Shown: positions 47,801 through 62,405, counted from the first letter of the stretch. The stretch is DNA of 64,000 nt from Rhynochetos jubatus (GCA_027574665.1 CM050653.1:42048118-42112117), one strand, 5' to 3'. Program-made: numbers and translations. The notes: generated from the sequence alone by a model not told the origin.

Positions 47801-47872
47801 TTAAAACGTGCGTCAACACCGCACCGAACGTTACACATCCGTAACGTTCCCTTACGCCACTTTAAAACGTGC
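47801..47872. repeat. Palindrome flanked by direct repeats
   Basis: The perfect 9-base arms GAACGTTAC (47826-47834) and GTAACGTTC (47841-47849) surround a 6-base loop. The unit is framed by two copies of TTAAAACGTGC (47801-47811 and 47862-47872). The arrangement is CpG-rich and was not recognised as a known element. Confidence 0.85.
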
Positions 47873-50800
47873 CAGGTCAAAGAATGCAAAGCTGGGGTTT
47901 AGAGGAACCAGTTAATTACTGGTTGGGAAGACACTGCATCCCGTGCTCAAGGGTATCGACGAACAACCACACTCCGTTTCTAAGATCCTGCTTGGTATGT
48001 CTTTCAGTTTAGACCTGAAATCAGCCGAATACCCAGGCGCAACTCGGAGGATAACTTCCAAACAGCTGAAGTTTACGACGCGGTGCAAGCTCAGAACAGC
48101 AGGAGAAGTGTGCCATTAGATTATCAAACTGTTTCCTTGGCTTTTAAAGGTGAATCTGAGGTTGCTTCTCTTGCTTCCTGGACCGTTTACACTGAATGTC
48201 CCTACAACATCTCAGAAAAATCGTACCTGTTATCACATCTCTAAAAATGTCCTTTATTTTTCTGGGAAAACCAGCGGAAGCCTTTGAAAGCTTACTGTTT
48301 ATCTAGTGACTAGTTTGATTTCTGCTCTCTACAGGCACTTCCTTAAGTGCTGGGCTGGGTTTTTTGTAGCAATCATTCCTTCTGGAAGCTGTGAAGTAAA
48401 AAAACCACTGAAGACAACAGGAGGTCCCTCTCACTTGTTAGCTCACCGGCCTTGATTGGTTCAAGGCGTGATGTCCCCGTGAACAAAACCTGAACTGCAA
48501 TTGCAAGCATTCCCTGGCTTCAGAAGGCCCTGCTCGCGGTACATGGCCAGGCACCGTCGCAAAGTGATAAAACCCCTTCCAGCTCTCTAGCTTTAGCCTT
48601 TCTGATGCTTAACGACACGGGGGGAGGAACCCGCAGGTTAAAGCGTATTGGGCACCCCCCATATGAGCACGCCAAACTGGATCATCCCTCCCTCCCCTTA
48701 CTTCCAGCACCTTAAAATTCCCTTGGCAATCACGGAGGGCTGTGGTGCAAGACACGTTTAGTTATAAGCGTTCACCAGAAACCTTACAGGAGTCTGGAGA
48801 ATGCTGTTTTATTTTTAATTATGCTCTATCTTGCTCACAACTCTTTCATGAAACAAAACCTCACTGTGGAGCAGCACAAAGAGTGTTAGAACTACTGGTC
48901 TGGGGAATAACCTCACAAGTAGTGCACAACGGTTCCAGATACAATCTCAAACCAAGAATCAGTCTCCATCTCTGTAATCTAGACAATCACCACTCATTCC
49001 TCACTCCAGCAATATCTGTATTGTAGACCAAAGCTTCAGGGTGCTTAGCAAGACACCACCACAGGAGCGGATACACAGGATCTGATTACAAACCCACTGT
49101 AGTTTAACACTGTGGCAGCTACGAGCGGTAGTCGGAACGCTTGGGAACCCGGTCTCACACTCAGACGAACCCGCTTCCTGAGACTGTGCACGGTACAAAG
49201 AACAATTGCTCTTTCACAGCAGAATTGATCTTTTAAAATCCTTGAGCATCATCCAATCTCTCTGACTGTAGCAAGTGGCTTTCCATGACTTTACAAGCTC
49301 TCACGGGCTGATGATGTTTTCTTTCTCCTTACAAGCTGCACGCTCTCAAAACAGAACCTCAGGCATCAGTGAAGTAGATAACTTGGGTGAGTCTGCAAAT
49401 TCAGTGTAGATTGTAACAAACCAGAAAGAACTGTTTCCAACAAAGTTATCCCCAGTATTTAGAACTACAAGCTAAATCAAATGAGGGACAGAGTTCAACA
49501 GGAGTGAAAATGCCTGGTTAGAAAAGGGGAAAAAAGCTTGCCCTCCACAAAATGAACCCTGATGAGGCTTTGCCAGGACAGCTACATATGTCCAGCACTG
49601 AATGCTCTATGCACAGATACAGACAGACCCAGTACTGCGTCAAAGAGCTGCAGGCGCCTGCCAGTTACCACGGAAACCGGCTATGGACCCCTCTTTCACC
49701 TGCAACAGTTACAGCTCGTGGCATCATACCTGACACAGGTTGGCCTCACGGGCTCTTCTCCACGGGCTGTGTCTAAGGGGACACACACTGAGAAAAGACG
49801 TCTTCTCCGGGACACAGCTCAGAAATGGTTCACTGAACAGTTCATCACCGACTTGAGGCCAGATTTCATCTTCTTCCTCCCTCTCACAAAGGAAGCTTTG
49901 CATTTCTGTTGTAAGCCAAATCCAAACTGAGTTTGGGGCACCGTTCTGAGAATTTGAAGTCTCATTATTTTTTGGCCATGAGAGCCACGTAGAGAGATTT
50001 TAACTGCTAAAGCAAGCTTGCAATTTAGCACCTTCTCCGAAACAACCATGTATGTAAGGCCAAACAGCATCACTGCCAGGACTAAGGTCTGCCTTCAGCT
50101 GAGCAACCGCTGAACAACCACAGTTGATACCCAGCAATTCAGCTCTGCCAGTTCTGCCGTGCTCCCTACGGCATGCTGGCATACAGAGCCGACCTGCCTG
50201 TCGCGGGAAGACCTATGATTTTCCGGGATGGACACAAGGGCTTTGTGACGGAGGTCCAGCGACTGACTCTTCAGCAGAGAGCATCTTGGGTCCTGAGCAG
50301 CTGGGGGAAGCTGCTGCGTTCGGTTCCCGGCACCTCCAGATCTCCAGCTGCCCAGATCCAAGAGCAGTATTTCACTGGGTCTCCTCTCAACTTACCTACT
50401 ACAGAAAGCAAGACATGGAGAACACGGGGGAAAAATGCAGCTTGTGTAGATCTTGGCACATGTAAGGTTGGAACAGTGGAAGAAAGAGCTTTTAAAAGCC
50501 TTCTAAAATTGTTTCTAAAGCTGTCTGGGCAGGCATGGGTTTTTTATATAAAAATTCGATTTGGAGTCTCTGTACAATTCTCTTCAGATATAGAATTACA
50601 CAAATAATGTTGGAGCTATCAACAAGTATTTTATAATGTGTGAATATTATTAATACATTTGATGATGGATCAAGAACTGCTGCTTTAAGTTACAGAGCAC
50701 TCTTTATTAAGGTTTCTTTGATAATTAACTAGAAGGTTGACACAGTAAAGAATTTTGTTTACAAAGATCTTTACAGTCCACATAAATCTTTGCTGAAAAA

Positions 50801-53800
50801 TAGTATCTCAGAAGAATACTTTAGCATTTTGAATAACTTTCTCCCCCAACTGTTTCATAACTTTACTGCAAGATAATATGGGATGCAGATGGAAACCAAG
50901 TCAACCTGGGTAACAGTTCACTTATCTCCAAATAAAGACTGGATAGATGATTGCCCTATCTATCCAAGCAGTCAGAGAGGCATTTGCAATAATCAGCACA
51001 CTGAAGTGCTGATTTTCAAACTTTAAAAGATTAGCTGCATTACCAGAAAGTTAGTTACAACAAAGTGGGTGGTTGTCCACCGACAAGACGTCCTCCCACA
51101 TACACTTCATTTAAAAAAAAAAGGGAAATAAAAACACAGGGTACTACCCATTTTCATCTTAGAAGTTATTCATTGGGTCAAGAAAATATTTGCTCCTACA
51201 GGACGAAAATAAGAACTTGTAGGATTTTGATCCAAAGGGACAAACCAACATCTGGCGTAACAGAGCGCCACATCTCTGCTGCATAAAGATAATTTTCTTC
51301 CACACCATTAAACCAGACAAGATTAAACGTAACATTCTTAATGTCAGCGTCTGCAGAACTACCGACAGCAGACAACAAAACCAAGGCACCGTATTTCAGA
51401 TGCAATTGTTCTTTATGTAGCCTACACAATCCTCCCCCCCCCCCCCGAGGAGGTAGGTTGGTCTCTTCACTGTGCTGCATGCAAAATGAAATCTGTGTGT
51501 TGGACTGCAAAAGTTTCAGTTCCATACATGTAAAGGAAAGACTTTATGGAAAAACCTGTGATGCCCTGCCCCAAGCATTAAAAACAGTCAGAATTTATTT
51601 TTTAATTAAATAAAGCAGAATAACCAGCAAGTAGATTATATTTGTAGGGGATTTTTTAAAGGTTTGGGAGTTGTTTGGTTTGGGTTTTTTTTTTTTACTT
51701 TAAATATTTAAAAATGTTGGATACTTAATTATTTCTTCCTGCAAACATGGAAATCCTTCCATGTGCAAAGCAAGAGAAGAACAGAAAACGTTTGGGACTC
51801 ATCTGCAGACAACCAGCTGCATAGAAACTGTGTTGACATAACAGTGCCAAGGGACCATCATCGTTACATTCAGTGTATGAACGATACGTAACGTGAAAGC
51901 TGCTTCGGAAAGTTCTTTTTTTGCAGATTCAGATTCTAACAATACCTGGCACTTTCCTATTGACTCACACTGCAAAGTGTTGTGCAATTCATATAATGTT
52001 AGAAGTGGTGTTTTATCAATCGCAGTTATGTATCTGTTTTGCAGATGTTCTTGTACACAAAATAAATGAAATATTCCCCATTATCAAGATAAATTGATCC
52101 TCTCAGGTCTGACTCTAGTTTATTTAAAGACTTTACAATTTTACTACTTAAGAGAAAGTCCTACAGAGGTGTTATCTCACCATTTATATTTTCTCAACAC
52201 TTATGATACTGCTATCACACTCTTAAAATAAAAAAAAAATCTTGTATCATGATCCAGACTGGGCTTATGTTCTATTCCTGGGGCAGGCTTTTTTCTTTAC
52301 ACAAAAAAGGAATTTATTTTGTCCAATGTTTGGGTCACTCCTTGAACTCCACCACTGGGTGGAGAAAAGATGCCCAAGTAACAATGGGGATTTGGGGGGC
52401 GATGATGGAAGGAAGCGGAAACAGTTCCCTTTAAAATGTCAACAGGGACGAGATTGTAAAATCAAAGTTTGCCAAATGTGCGCAAAAACATTAAAATGAT
52501 ACAAAACATTATCAGCAACATTCCATGGCAAAGTTATTATGCTTTTAATTTTGTATTAAATTGTGGTTTATTAGCTTGTTACTTTCCAGGTTACTCAGTA
52601 TGCAGAGAACAGATTACGGGTGCATTTAATGAGCCAGAGGAAGTAGTAGGATGAACATGAAAAGATTGTTTCACATTGTAGAGTACGAGCTGTTTGATAT
52701 TTCTAACACAGTACAAAAGAAAGCTTCTCTGTAGATTGATCATGGTTCAGTTAACATCACTGAATATCTAATACCTCCAACTCAATTAATTCTCACCTGA
52801 TTAAGATCAGTCTGATATTCAAACTAAATCATCTCTCCAGTCAAGTAGAAATCAATATTTCTGATTTTACTTTTAAATTACAATAACAAATAAAATACAG
52901 GCATCGTCAGTATGCCAGGAGTAGCTTTTCTATTCTAGTCTACTATGGCATGCATAACACAGCTGATTAAAGAATTATTCTAATTTGAGCAACAATATAT
53001 ATAAGACAGATTAATTTGAATAGAGGGAGATAGCATGAAATAATTAAATGCATCTTATATAGGGCAACAAGAAAATTGACATAAAATAACCTTGATTCTT
53101 TCAAGTGAACCTCTGTTACCAGATCAAATACTTTGTCTCCACAAATATTCATTTGCTATAACATAAAAATAATGATAGGCTTTCCATTTTCCTGCTTATC
53201 ACCACCCCCACCCCCAAAAAAGCTGCTCCATTTCAGCTCCAACATACTGCTGGGGGCATCTGTCCTGGGGTATATGATCAATACGCAGTAGCCCACAACG
53301 CTGGGCTGGGGAGGAGAGACAATTCCAGGACTCCAAGAATTTTAGGGAAGGAGTATTCACCATGATAAAGATCTCTTCTCCTGTCCAATCTTTTCCAGGG
53401 TGCTCTCAGCATGGAAAACCATCTTTGTCCTAAAGTAAACAATGCAGACAGAGGATCCTCCCGTAGAGTAGAGGATCTCTGGCACTCCACTATGAAATGC
53501 TGCGAAGTCCCTCATCTGATGAAGGAGGGGTGGACATACAGCAGGCACTGTCAGGAAGGCGGATAACACAACTATGATCTGCAGAGGAAGAGTATTTTCC
53601 AAAAAAATCGAAACCGTTTCTCTAAACACACTGCCTTTGGGTAAAGAATACGTGTTGTCAATATCCTATCAAACAAATCTGAAGACTTTGCTCTAGGGAA
53701 CATTTACAGTTAAGAGATGAGAAGATAACACACAAATCAGACAAAGGGCCCATTTGTCCTGCATACCATCTCTCTCAGAAGCCAGTAACAGCTGCTTCAG

Positions 53801-56800
53801 AAACAGGTGCCGTGGAGTCTACGTTATGGAAAAACATCTTCTCAGGCGAAGTTTCTTCCTAACCCAGACCAACTGTAAGCTTGGCTTATACCCTGAAGCA
53901 CGAAGTTCTCACATGCCTTTCAAAGCCCTTATGATCACTTGCACAGTGGGTGTAAAGTTACAAGCCACCAAGGTAAGGGAAGGAAGAAAGAAGAAAAACC
54001 CCACCCCAATACCAAAAAAGTAGAGCTAGCCTGAATTCCTTGCACATCTGTCCGCCCCGGCTTGCTTGAGTCCTGCTGACATCCCAGTCCTTGCAACTAC
54101 AGTTAGTTGTGTCATACGACAGATGCTTTTTTCATTAGCAAGTTTTCAAAATCCTGCTGCAAAAATTAATTGGCCTCAAAGTATCCCTCAGCTGGATGTA
54201 GAACAGGCCAAAGCAGCAGGAATGGAAGGTACTCTGTGCAGATCAAAAATGTTTGGGGGTTGGTTTTTGTTGGATTTTTTGGTTGTTTTGTTCTGTTCTC
54301 CTTCAGAGCAATCCAATTACTTGCTCTCTAAGTGCCATCTACCTTCACTTAGAACCAACAGTCTTCAAAGTTTTCATCTCTCAGATGCATAAATACTGCA
54401 AGTTTCTGGGTTTGGTCAACTGCTCACACCTGGTAGGAACACTTCTTTCCTGAAATTAAGGTTTAGAAGGGGCTTTTCAAATGAATAAAGGAAATCAATG
54501 GCTTATTTAAACTTTTTTTCAAAAGTTATTTAAAAAAATTGCTTTTTGCATTTGTTTTGCTTATTGGGTTTTTTTAGAGACCACAATACCACCCCAAAAC
54601 ATGTGTAAGGCAGGTAGGGATTCTCCAACATCCCTTAATTCAAAACAGAAGTCATTGCTCAGCTGTTGATCTACTTTTTATTACAGAAACATTAACAGGG
54701 TTTTTATTTCAAACCCAACAATCATTACGGACCACATTTCTGGAGGGAAAAAAGAGGATTTTAAGAAACTAGCATCAAGGAATGACAAATAAATCCAAGA
54801 AAGCCATAAAGAATGAAGACACAATCCCGTATGACCCAGAGGCTCCCACTGGGGGAAACTCTCTCACCTGACCCACCATACATGCTCCACAGTCTAAAAT
54901 TTGGGACTGAGAACTGCGTATGTTTGTCAGCAGTATATCCAGAAACACCAAGCAACAGCCGGGAAGTACCTCTGTCTATCCCAATTAACCCACACTTGTC
55001 CACAGCTGATTGCTGGACCTTTTCTTTCTGATTTCATAATGAGCACTAAGAGACAGTGAATGAAAGTGAAAAGTTTAAGGAAAACTGGTTTGTTTCAAAA
55101 AATTGTGTGGTAGACACAATTTATTAGTAATATGCCTTTAGTCACCAGAATTTCAACAGAACTTGGACTTCAGCAGCAAATGAAGCTTTGGCACAGAAGA
55201 TGCAGAAACATATCTACTTGTCAGCTTTAGCGTAGTGGGCACAAGCTTGACCCGATCTGATCTCCCATCCTTGATTTCCAGATTTGTCAGCATTTTTTGC
55301 ACACCTGTATATACACACACTTACCTATGCATGTGTGCGTACATATATACGCGCACTTGTATGTATTTTACCCCAAACACACAGAAATATAGTACACTCA
55401 CATTTACGAAGCTGCAGCAACCCAGCTCTTTCAGAGCAAAGAGACAAGTCCTCCTGGCTCTGACGACGCAAGGCACCCAGAGCACAGCAGTACAAGGAGG
55501 AGGGTTATGTCCTCAGAAGGCAGGGGAGAAAGAGCAAAGGCACAACTATTATGTATCAAGCTTTGCAGTCACTCTGCTTCGTCAGGCAAGGCAGATTTAA
55601 GCGCTCAAAGATGACAACCTGCTTGGCTATTCGGGCAGATTTGTCAAGAAAAACAGACTTCCTTTTCTTCCCTTTGAAATTACAAAAACCAAAAACCCTT
55701 TTAAGCAAAGTAAACACATTGCTGTTAAACAGGTTACTTGGGTAAGTCATGATTTGTCTACTAAGGATACCTGCTTTGGGAATGTTCTTGTCAGGCACAA
55801 GCACTGCCTTCTCTGCATGGTTCCAGGTAAAGCACACCCAACCAGCACAGCCACCGAGCTAATCTGCGCTGGTTTTAGACAACCGCTTTCCTGAAGACTG
55901 ACTTGATCTAATTTTCCTCCCACCCTGCAGTAAGTATCCCTGACATCAAGCGTTACCATACCAGGCGCTGGAAGAGGCAGAACTGGAACAAATGCAAGTT
56001 CCCCCATGGCTACTGTCTGTCACTGCCCGCTTCTATATAAACAAGTGCATCCAGCTTGAGCTGTGCAGCGTAGCCTCGCTGCTGCTTCTCCTCCCACCTC
56101 CTTCGGGAGCTGCTGAGCCACTCAGGGACAGCTGAGAAGTTAGCATAACAGATGATTAAAAGAAACAACAGCCCCCTCCCTCTGTCCCATAGAGCCTGAC
56201 TCCTCAGCTGAACTCCAAAGTTAAAAAAAAAATAAATCTATTTATAAAAGAGGGAGATTCACCGAGCGGCACAAGTAGCAGTGATGGCCTTCTACCACAC
56301 GGTGGAGGTAGAGCAGGGCATTTACCCAGCTCCGAGGGGCGATGACACGGCTTGATTCCACCATGACACCAGCTCTAATTTACAGCGTGCTGTTTCGGGG
56401 GTAGCATTCTTCCCCCTCAGTTCAATTTACTGCATTTACAAAAGTATGGTTTTAACTCAAAGTTTCAATATCGAGGGGTTGTTGCTGTTATACTAATGAT
56501 AATTATTATTATTATTCCTCTCTCCTCTGAATGAAACAAAACATCCTCTAAGCAAAAGTGAAACTGACATCAGGGTTCCAGCTGGAGGCTGGGGCTGGGA
56601 TGGGGCGTAAAGCATAGGGTCAAAATTTCAGGCGTCTGGGTACTCCAACAAGGCTACCGTATGAAAGCTTAATACACTTCTGCTCTTTTAAAGGAGGAAG
56701 CGACTTTCCCCCACAGGTGGCAATTCATCCCATATTCCTTCCCAGCCATCATTTCAGCATCTCCAAAACGGGCTGCCGTGTACTTAGCTTGCAGTCCCTC

Positions 56801-59800
56801 GCTTCTTGAAAATGACTGCCTTCCAGCAAACGCCGGTGTGGGAAGAATTCCTGCTCAGTGAGGTGCTCTTCAGGGTTTGTAAGGATGACAGAACCAGAAG
56901 GGCAATTTTTCAGTGGAAAACCAGTATTTTGTGCTGTGCCTGTACTCTGAACTGTGTACTGAAAACTAACTTGACGCTTTGCAGTGGTGGCCACAGTGTG
57001 ATAAAATACGTATCGTTACTTTTCCAAAAGCAAGTGCATCACCGCCTATGTAGGCACCCCAAATTTCAGACTTCCCCATTCACTTCACGACTTTGAAGAG
57101 ACGAGTTTTAACAATTTGCAAGAAAGCACACTACCAAAGCTTAGCAAGATCTGGAAATCTGGTAGGAACTGCAAATTCTTCCATCTTTGCAAATTGTTTT
57201 AAATAAATGACTGCAACAACCAGGCATCTAAAAAGGACTGAATACCAGACAGCAAATAATCCAGCCACCATATTCGCCTGTACCTTTGAAACTGTTGCAC
57301 AAAAGCTTTTTCGAACGACAAACCACTACAACTCAGTATTTTGTCCAGGTCCTGGAAAACTCTCCGAGAGCGATGAGCACTGCACGCTGCCCTGCAGGAA
57401 CAGGGCGGTTAGGATGCTCCCCTTGATCAGGAACTCCCGCGTGCCACACGCCCTCCCCAGGCTAGTAATACACGCTTTCTTCAAGCTGCTCAGAGACATC
57501 AAACTGAACAGAGGAGGCCGTGGCGATTCAGAACAGCGCAAGAGCCGCAGCTTATTACCACCTTACAGGGCAGTCCTGTTGTGAACCAAAAGGTTGCCTA
57601 AAGAGCTCACAGAGGAAAACAGATCACGGAAGGGAGGGAAAAAATCCCCAAAACAACCAACCCACCTTCCCCTCTAACCTACCATGTATTTTGGTCTGAC
57701 GCACAGCCTCTGGGAACCCTTCACGGCCCAGGCAGATTGGACACGGCCATCAAGCATCAGAGAGCAGAAGGCAGAACCGATGAACCAGAGCTCTGCTGAC
57801 AGTGCCACTGATTCTGACAAGGAAGCGCTAGGCTGAAGCTGTGATGGCATGCCCAAGCACACCGCAGATACAACCAAGCAGATGCTTCCGTGATGGCTGT
57901 TGGAACCAAACAGTATGAGGCCACAGCATTATATGTGTACAAAGGGCCATAATAATAGACCTGATTCTATACAGAAATTAAGAGACGAGGCCCTTTCTCC
58001 ACGGCAAATGTTATCATTTTGTAGACACTAAAATGAAATACTTATGGACAGATTTACAAATAAGCCTTTGACAAATCCACAAAGCAAAACAAAACGCACC
58101 AGGAACTCTTGAAAGTCAGCTATGAAAGTCCCTCGAAAAAGAGGAACTGTTCTTCAGTGTAAAGCTTAATGGGCAACTGGCATAAAAATCTGTAGAACAC
58201 CGTAGACTTTACTGGCACAAATCCAAACTTAGTTTGGTATAATGAGGCCTCAGGGACAGTGCTCTGACTTCGGACAGTCAATACACTGTGCTCCTCAAGC
58301 TGTGTGCACACATGTACTCAAGTTTGGCAGGAGGCGCTTGTTTAACTGCATCTGTTCTGCCTGCTCCGAGTATCTTGTTTCTGATGCAAAAGGATTTTAG
58401 AGTTATACCATCTCAATGCTGTTATGAAACAAACAGCAAAAATATCCACATCAGTGTGGTTTCCATATTTAGAAAAACAACTGCAATTAAAGAATTTATT
58501 TATTGATTCTTCAAACAAATATTAGTAATGCATCTGCTCCAAAACCACTGGCAGGGGAGCCAGTAAAGTATAGATGCAGAGAAATATGTATGTGGCTTTA
58601 GCTTAAAAGACACTAGTCACACTTCTTCCTACGGCATGAGGATATCATACGCTGCCCAAACAAACAAGAACCACTCAGTTTTTGTCAACTGTTTCCCAAG
58701 GAAGGAGACAAAGTCTGTCACAGTGACAAGAGAAAGGGGAAACAGAAGTTTCTCACAAGTTCAGTCACAGGATCCATAAACAGGGCCGGAGCTGCCGTAA
58801 GGCAAGGTGTGACAGGAGACCCTGCGGATTACCCTTGGCAGCTGAGGACACGAAGCGTTCAAAGCGGCATTCAGTGGCTAGGGCACAAGCAGGAACTGAG
58901 GCTCTTGATGCTGCCATTACCGTGGCCTTCTCAGCACCACCATTATATCCCTGCGTCACCTTGTCATCCATCCCTACTTAGGTCTGAAAGCTCTTTGGGG
59001 CATCTCCTGATTTCTGCGTAAGCACCTTTGCTGGTTGGGACCTCTCAGTGCGATGACTGGGTGAGTGTGAGTACCTTCTCCATCGCTACACTGAAGTTAC
59101 AAGATCATCATCTGCCTAAAAATCTTTTCTCGATATTCTGCACTCTGAACTTAATGAGCTTTACACACTGAATGCAGATGTACACATGCCTCCACCGCCA
59201 CAGATTTGTCAGTACGTAAGTTTTTCCAAAGACTTCTCTCACCTTTATTCTGAAAGAAAAAAAAAACCCACCCAAAAGCTAGCATATGCTGTATTAATGT
59301 AAAACCCCTAGAGGGCAACTAAGCTTCAATTTCAACCTGCATAAATATTCAGCTCCTTAACTAGTTTACAGATTATGTAAACTATTTCCTTCAACCTTGG
59401 GTTTTTTTCCCCTCATTTAAAAGAAATGAATCCTTTTCATTCTCAAATCACATTACTGCTGCCTATTTAGTGTAAGTTAATCACCGCTGCCCAACCAGAG
59501 TGCTCAACCCAGCAAAGCTCAAACGTGTGCAAAAGAGAACAATACAGAAAACACATGCAAGGGCCTCATTTAGACAAAGACAGAAAACAAGCATATGAAA
59601 GTCTGAACTCACTTTCTTTGCATTAAAGGCTTTCAACAATACATCTTGTTTATTATTCAGCTTAGTATTAATTTATTGCATGGCATCTGTTTTCTTGCAC
59701 TGCAGGCTGGTTGCAAGTCTCAGATTTATGAATTTAAGTTTATACCGTTGGGATTATTTGCCTGTTTTCCCCTACATACTATGATTTCAGTCTTATACAT

Positions 59801-60493
59801 CCTAAGTATTTAGTGGCAAAGAGCAAAAAGTGATGAAACAGTAAGATGTCAAATTAGTTCTGGAAAATAGTTTCATTTATTCTTCAGTCTTTGACTAGAG
59901 TCTGCAACTGCTGCTGGTGGGGAAAGAAAAAAGAAAAAAAAGGAAAGTAATTGGGGTGATAAAAGTCAAAAACCTCCATTTGATTCCAAGTGTTCTCCCC
60001 AGATTTTAAAATTGTTAACTCCTGTGTCCAGCTGAGCCTTGTTCGTAATGAAGTACCAGGCATCAACTGCTTTCCACCAAATCTTGGTGGGAGCTGACAG
60101 GCACCTTTTATCCTGCCAGCCCACATCTGCACAGAACCTGCAGACACACTGATGTTTAACGTTAGGAGAGACACTAACAAATCAATGGGACTCCCAAGCG
60201 ATGTGGAACCAACTTGAGATAGGGAGCAAAAGGAATCCTTCGCAAATGCTCACAAAGCCCAAGGGTTTCTACACAGCTTCTGCAGAAGATCAAACACTCT
60301 CACAAAAATTCATAGCACAGCCATCCTTGCTTTGTGCATACTAATGCAATGCCACACATGCCTTGACCATGATAGTTCTCTTTCATATATGGTCCTATCC
60401 TCATTTACATGTGTGAACAGAGACTAAAAATGACTACCAGTGGAATTCACTTGACCTAAATTTAGCCACTCAAAATTTACATGTCTCACCTAA

Positions 60494-60577
60494 AGCTGAT
60501 TCTGGAAGCACCTTGCTCTTCCTCTTGTTGCCTTGACAGAAAACACAGAGAGAGCAAGGTACTTCCAGAATGCAGTT
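60494..60577 (-). other. Long hairpin, possible small-RNA precursor
   Basis: The arms 60499-60519 and 60551-60571 are complementary at 20 of 21 positions around a 31-base loop, with five more pairs at the base after a one-base bulge. The single odd pair is A-C in plus-strand RNA but G-U in minus-strand RNA. The stem is therefore fully paired in the CMC1 sense. Length and shape fit a microRNA-like precursor, but a mobile-element inverted repeat is also possible. I do not recognise the sequence. Confidence 0.4.
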
Positions 60578-62331
60578 AGGTCCCACTGAAGAAATTTAAA
60601 CAGTATGACTAGTTCAGACCAGACATAACTTTCAGATGACTAGAACTAGGATGAAATGTCTCCCATCCTACATGACTTAACAAAGAATCATAAAGGGGGA
60701 GTACAAGGAGCCAGCACAAGTCTCTAAGGCTAGTGCTGCATTCCCAAGGGTCTCCTCTCTGAACACGTGAAGTAACTGCTGTCCCACTGGAGGTTAGAAA
60801 GACTGCAGAAGTGAGAAGAGGTGGGCTAGACACTGTTCCTTACTCATTCATGCCCTCTGATTGCCTGAAATAGAGCAAGCTTTGAGTGATCACTCTGACT
60901 TTTTGCCCCAAGCCCAGCCAAGGCTTAGAGACTTGAGCACTGGAGAGCTGCCAGTACAAGACCTGCCCAAGACAAAAATTACGGTGCAATCGGTTAGGGT
61001 CTGGATGCATAAAGGTGTCGTTACTACTGTACCTCTTTATATGGTTGCCCACAGCACATGATAGAACCTAAAATTCAATCTAACAACCTTGTAATCAAAC
61101 TTCAGACACCGACTGTATTACATTAGAAGCTAAGGAATTCCACCTGCTTCACATAAAGCAATTCTAGTCACTGTTACAATTTACCCTTTATGTGAACTGC
61201 ATCTAGGTAGACCTGAAATATGGTAATGCAGACACTAAATTACCTTTAAATACTTTCAACACACTCACAGAGGTGATTTTTTTTCTCCTACTATTACAGT
61301 GGTTGAATTAGCTTTCAGGCAAATCAGGTCATTGCAACGCAAACACTAGGGCAATGGAGATACGTAATGTCAGGTCTGTACAAACAGCACTGCACTGAGC
61401 CTGCTAGTTATCATTTAGAAGAGAACTTCATTCTGCAGTCATGCCAATCCAGCAGTTTTCCACAAAGACAGTAATATATTTTTGCATTTAAAAATCCAAC
61501 ATGGAATCTTACTTTTCATTAACAATAGCGGTAATGAGAAACTAAATAAATTCAGGTACATAAAGGCATATTTGAATAAGCAAGCAGTTACCTAGAAGAG
61601 AATGGAACTAACATATTTAACTTAAGCAAAAAGAAAAAAAAAATTAATCACATGCCATTTTCCTGAATTCATATTTAAATGGCAAGAGCAGAAAAGAAAA
61701 AGATGAGACCCGAATTATTCTTCTGATTTACTAGTCTTCTGGGAGAATGCAGCTAAAGCAGAAGTTGCCAACTGTCAAGCTTCTTCCTTCTACAGAAGTG
61801 CAAAAACTCTTTTCTGGAGTTGTAATTTGCCTAAGTATTCTCTGCCCAACAATGACTGTTTCTCAAAAGTTTATGCACAGTCAGTAACTAGCATTTACAA
61901 GAACCTGATGGCAGAGTGAAGAGGACAGATTCCCCTAACAACCTTCTGTTTTAAAACTGCTGAAGTTTCATACTTACTCAACAGATGAAGCATATCAAAA
62001 TGAACTTAAACGATAGCCTTGCTGAAGCAGGAGGATTCTTTTGCACACTATCCTCACTCCTCACAAAGGACTTACAATTTTCTCAAGCTGTTTTAAATGT
62101 ATAAAATAAAAAAAACCATTCATCCCATACTTTTTATTTTCCAACTAGTTAAACGAGGAATCATTTTCAAAAGCACAAGATGAGGGCAGCTCTACTACAA
62201 AGAGGAAGCTGCAGGAGCGCTGGTATTATTAGTCAACAGTAATGAAGCATTATTAGATGCAGATCATATAAAATATTTTAAACATACGGCATTGGCTAGA
62301 AGTCACTGAAGACAACACATAAGCTCTGTGT

Positions 62332-62405
62332 TAATTAGTAAGTTTAATTACTTAAGATTAATTAAAGATTACTTTAGTTACTAAAGATTAACTAGTAAGT
62401 CTTTG
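62332..62405. repeat. AT-rich mosaic of direct and inverted repeats
   Basis: AGATTAA and AAGATTA motifs recur together with TTAATTAA and the palindrome CTTTAG-TTA-CTAAAG. It is low-complexity sequence and no element was identified. Confidence 0.7.

Noticed and set aside
49930-50073. Minus-strand QKIMRLQILRTV resembling the IPKIMREKAKERC stretch of CMC1
   Set aside because: Only KIMR matches. The flanking residues differ and the cysteine needed for the first CX9C is absent.
49562-50607. Plus-strand open frames of 113-144 codons in the CMC1 intron
   Set aside because: No recognisable domain, no promoter or exon structure, and overlapping minus-strand frames.
50991-51014. Nine-base perfect hairpin AATCAGCAC/GTGCTGATT
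   Set aside because: Short inverted repeats of this size are expected by chance in a window of this length. No supporting context.
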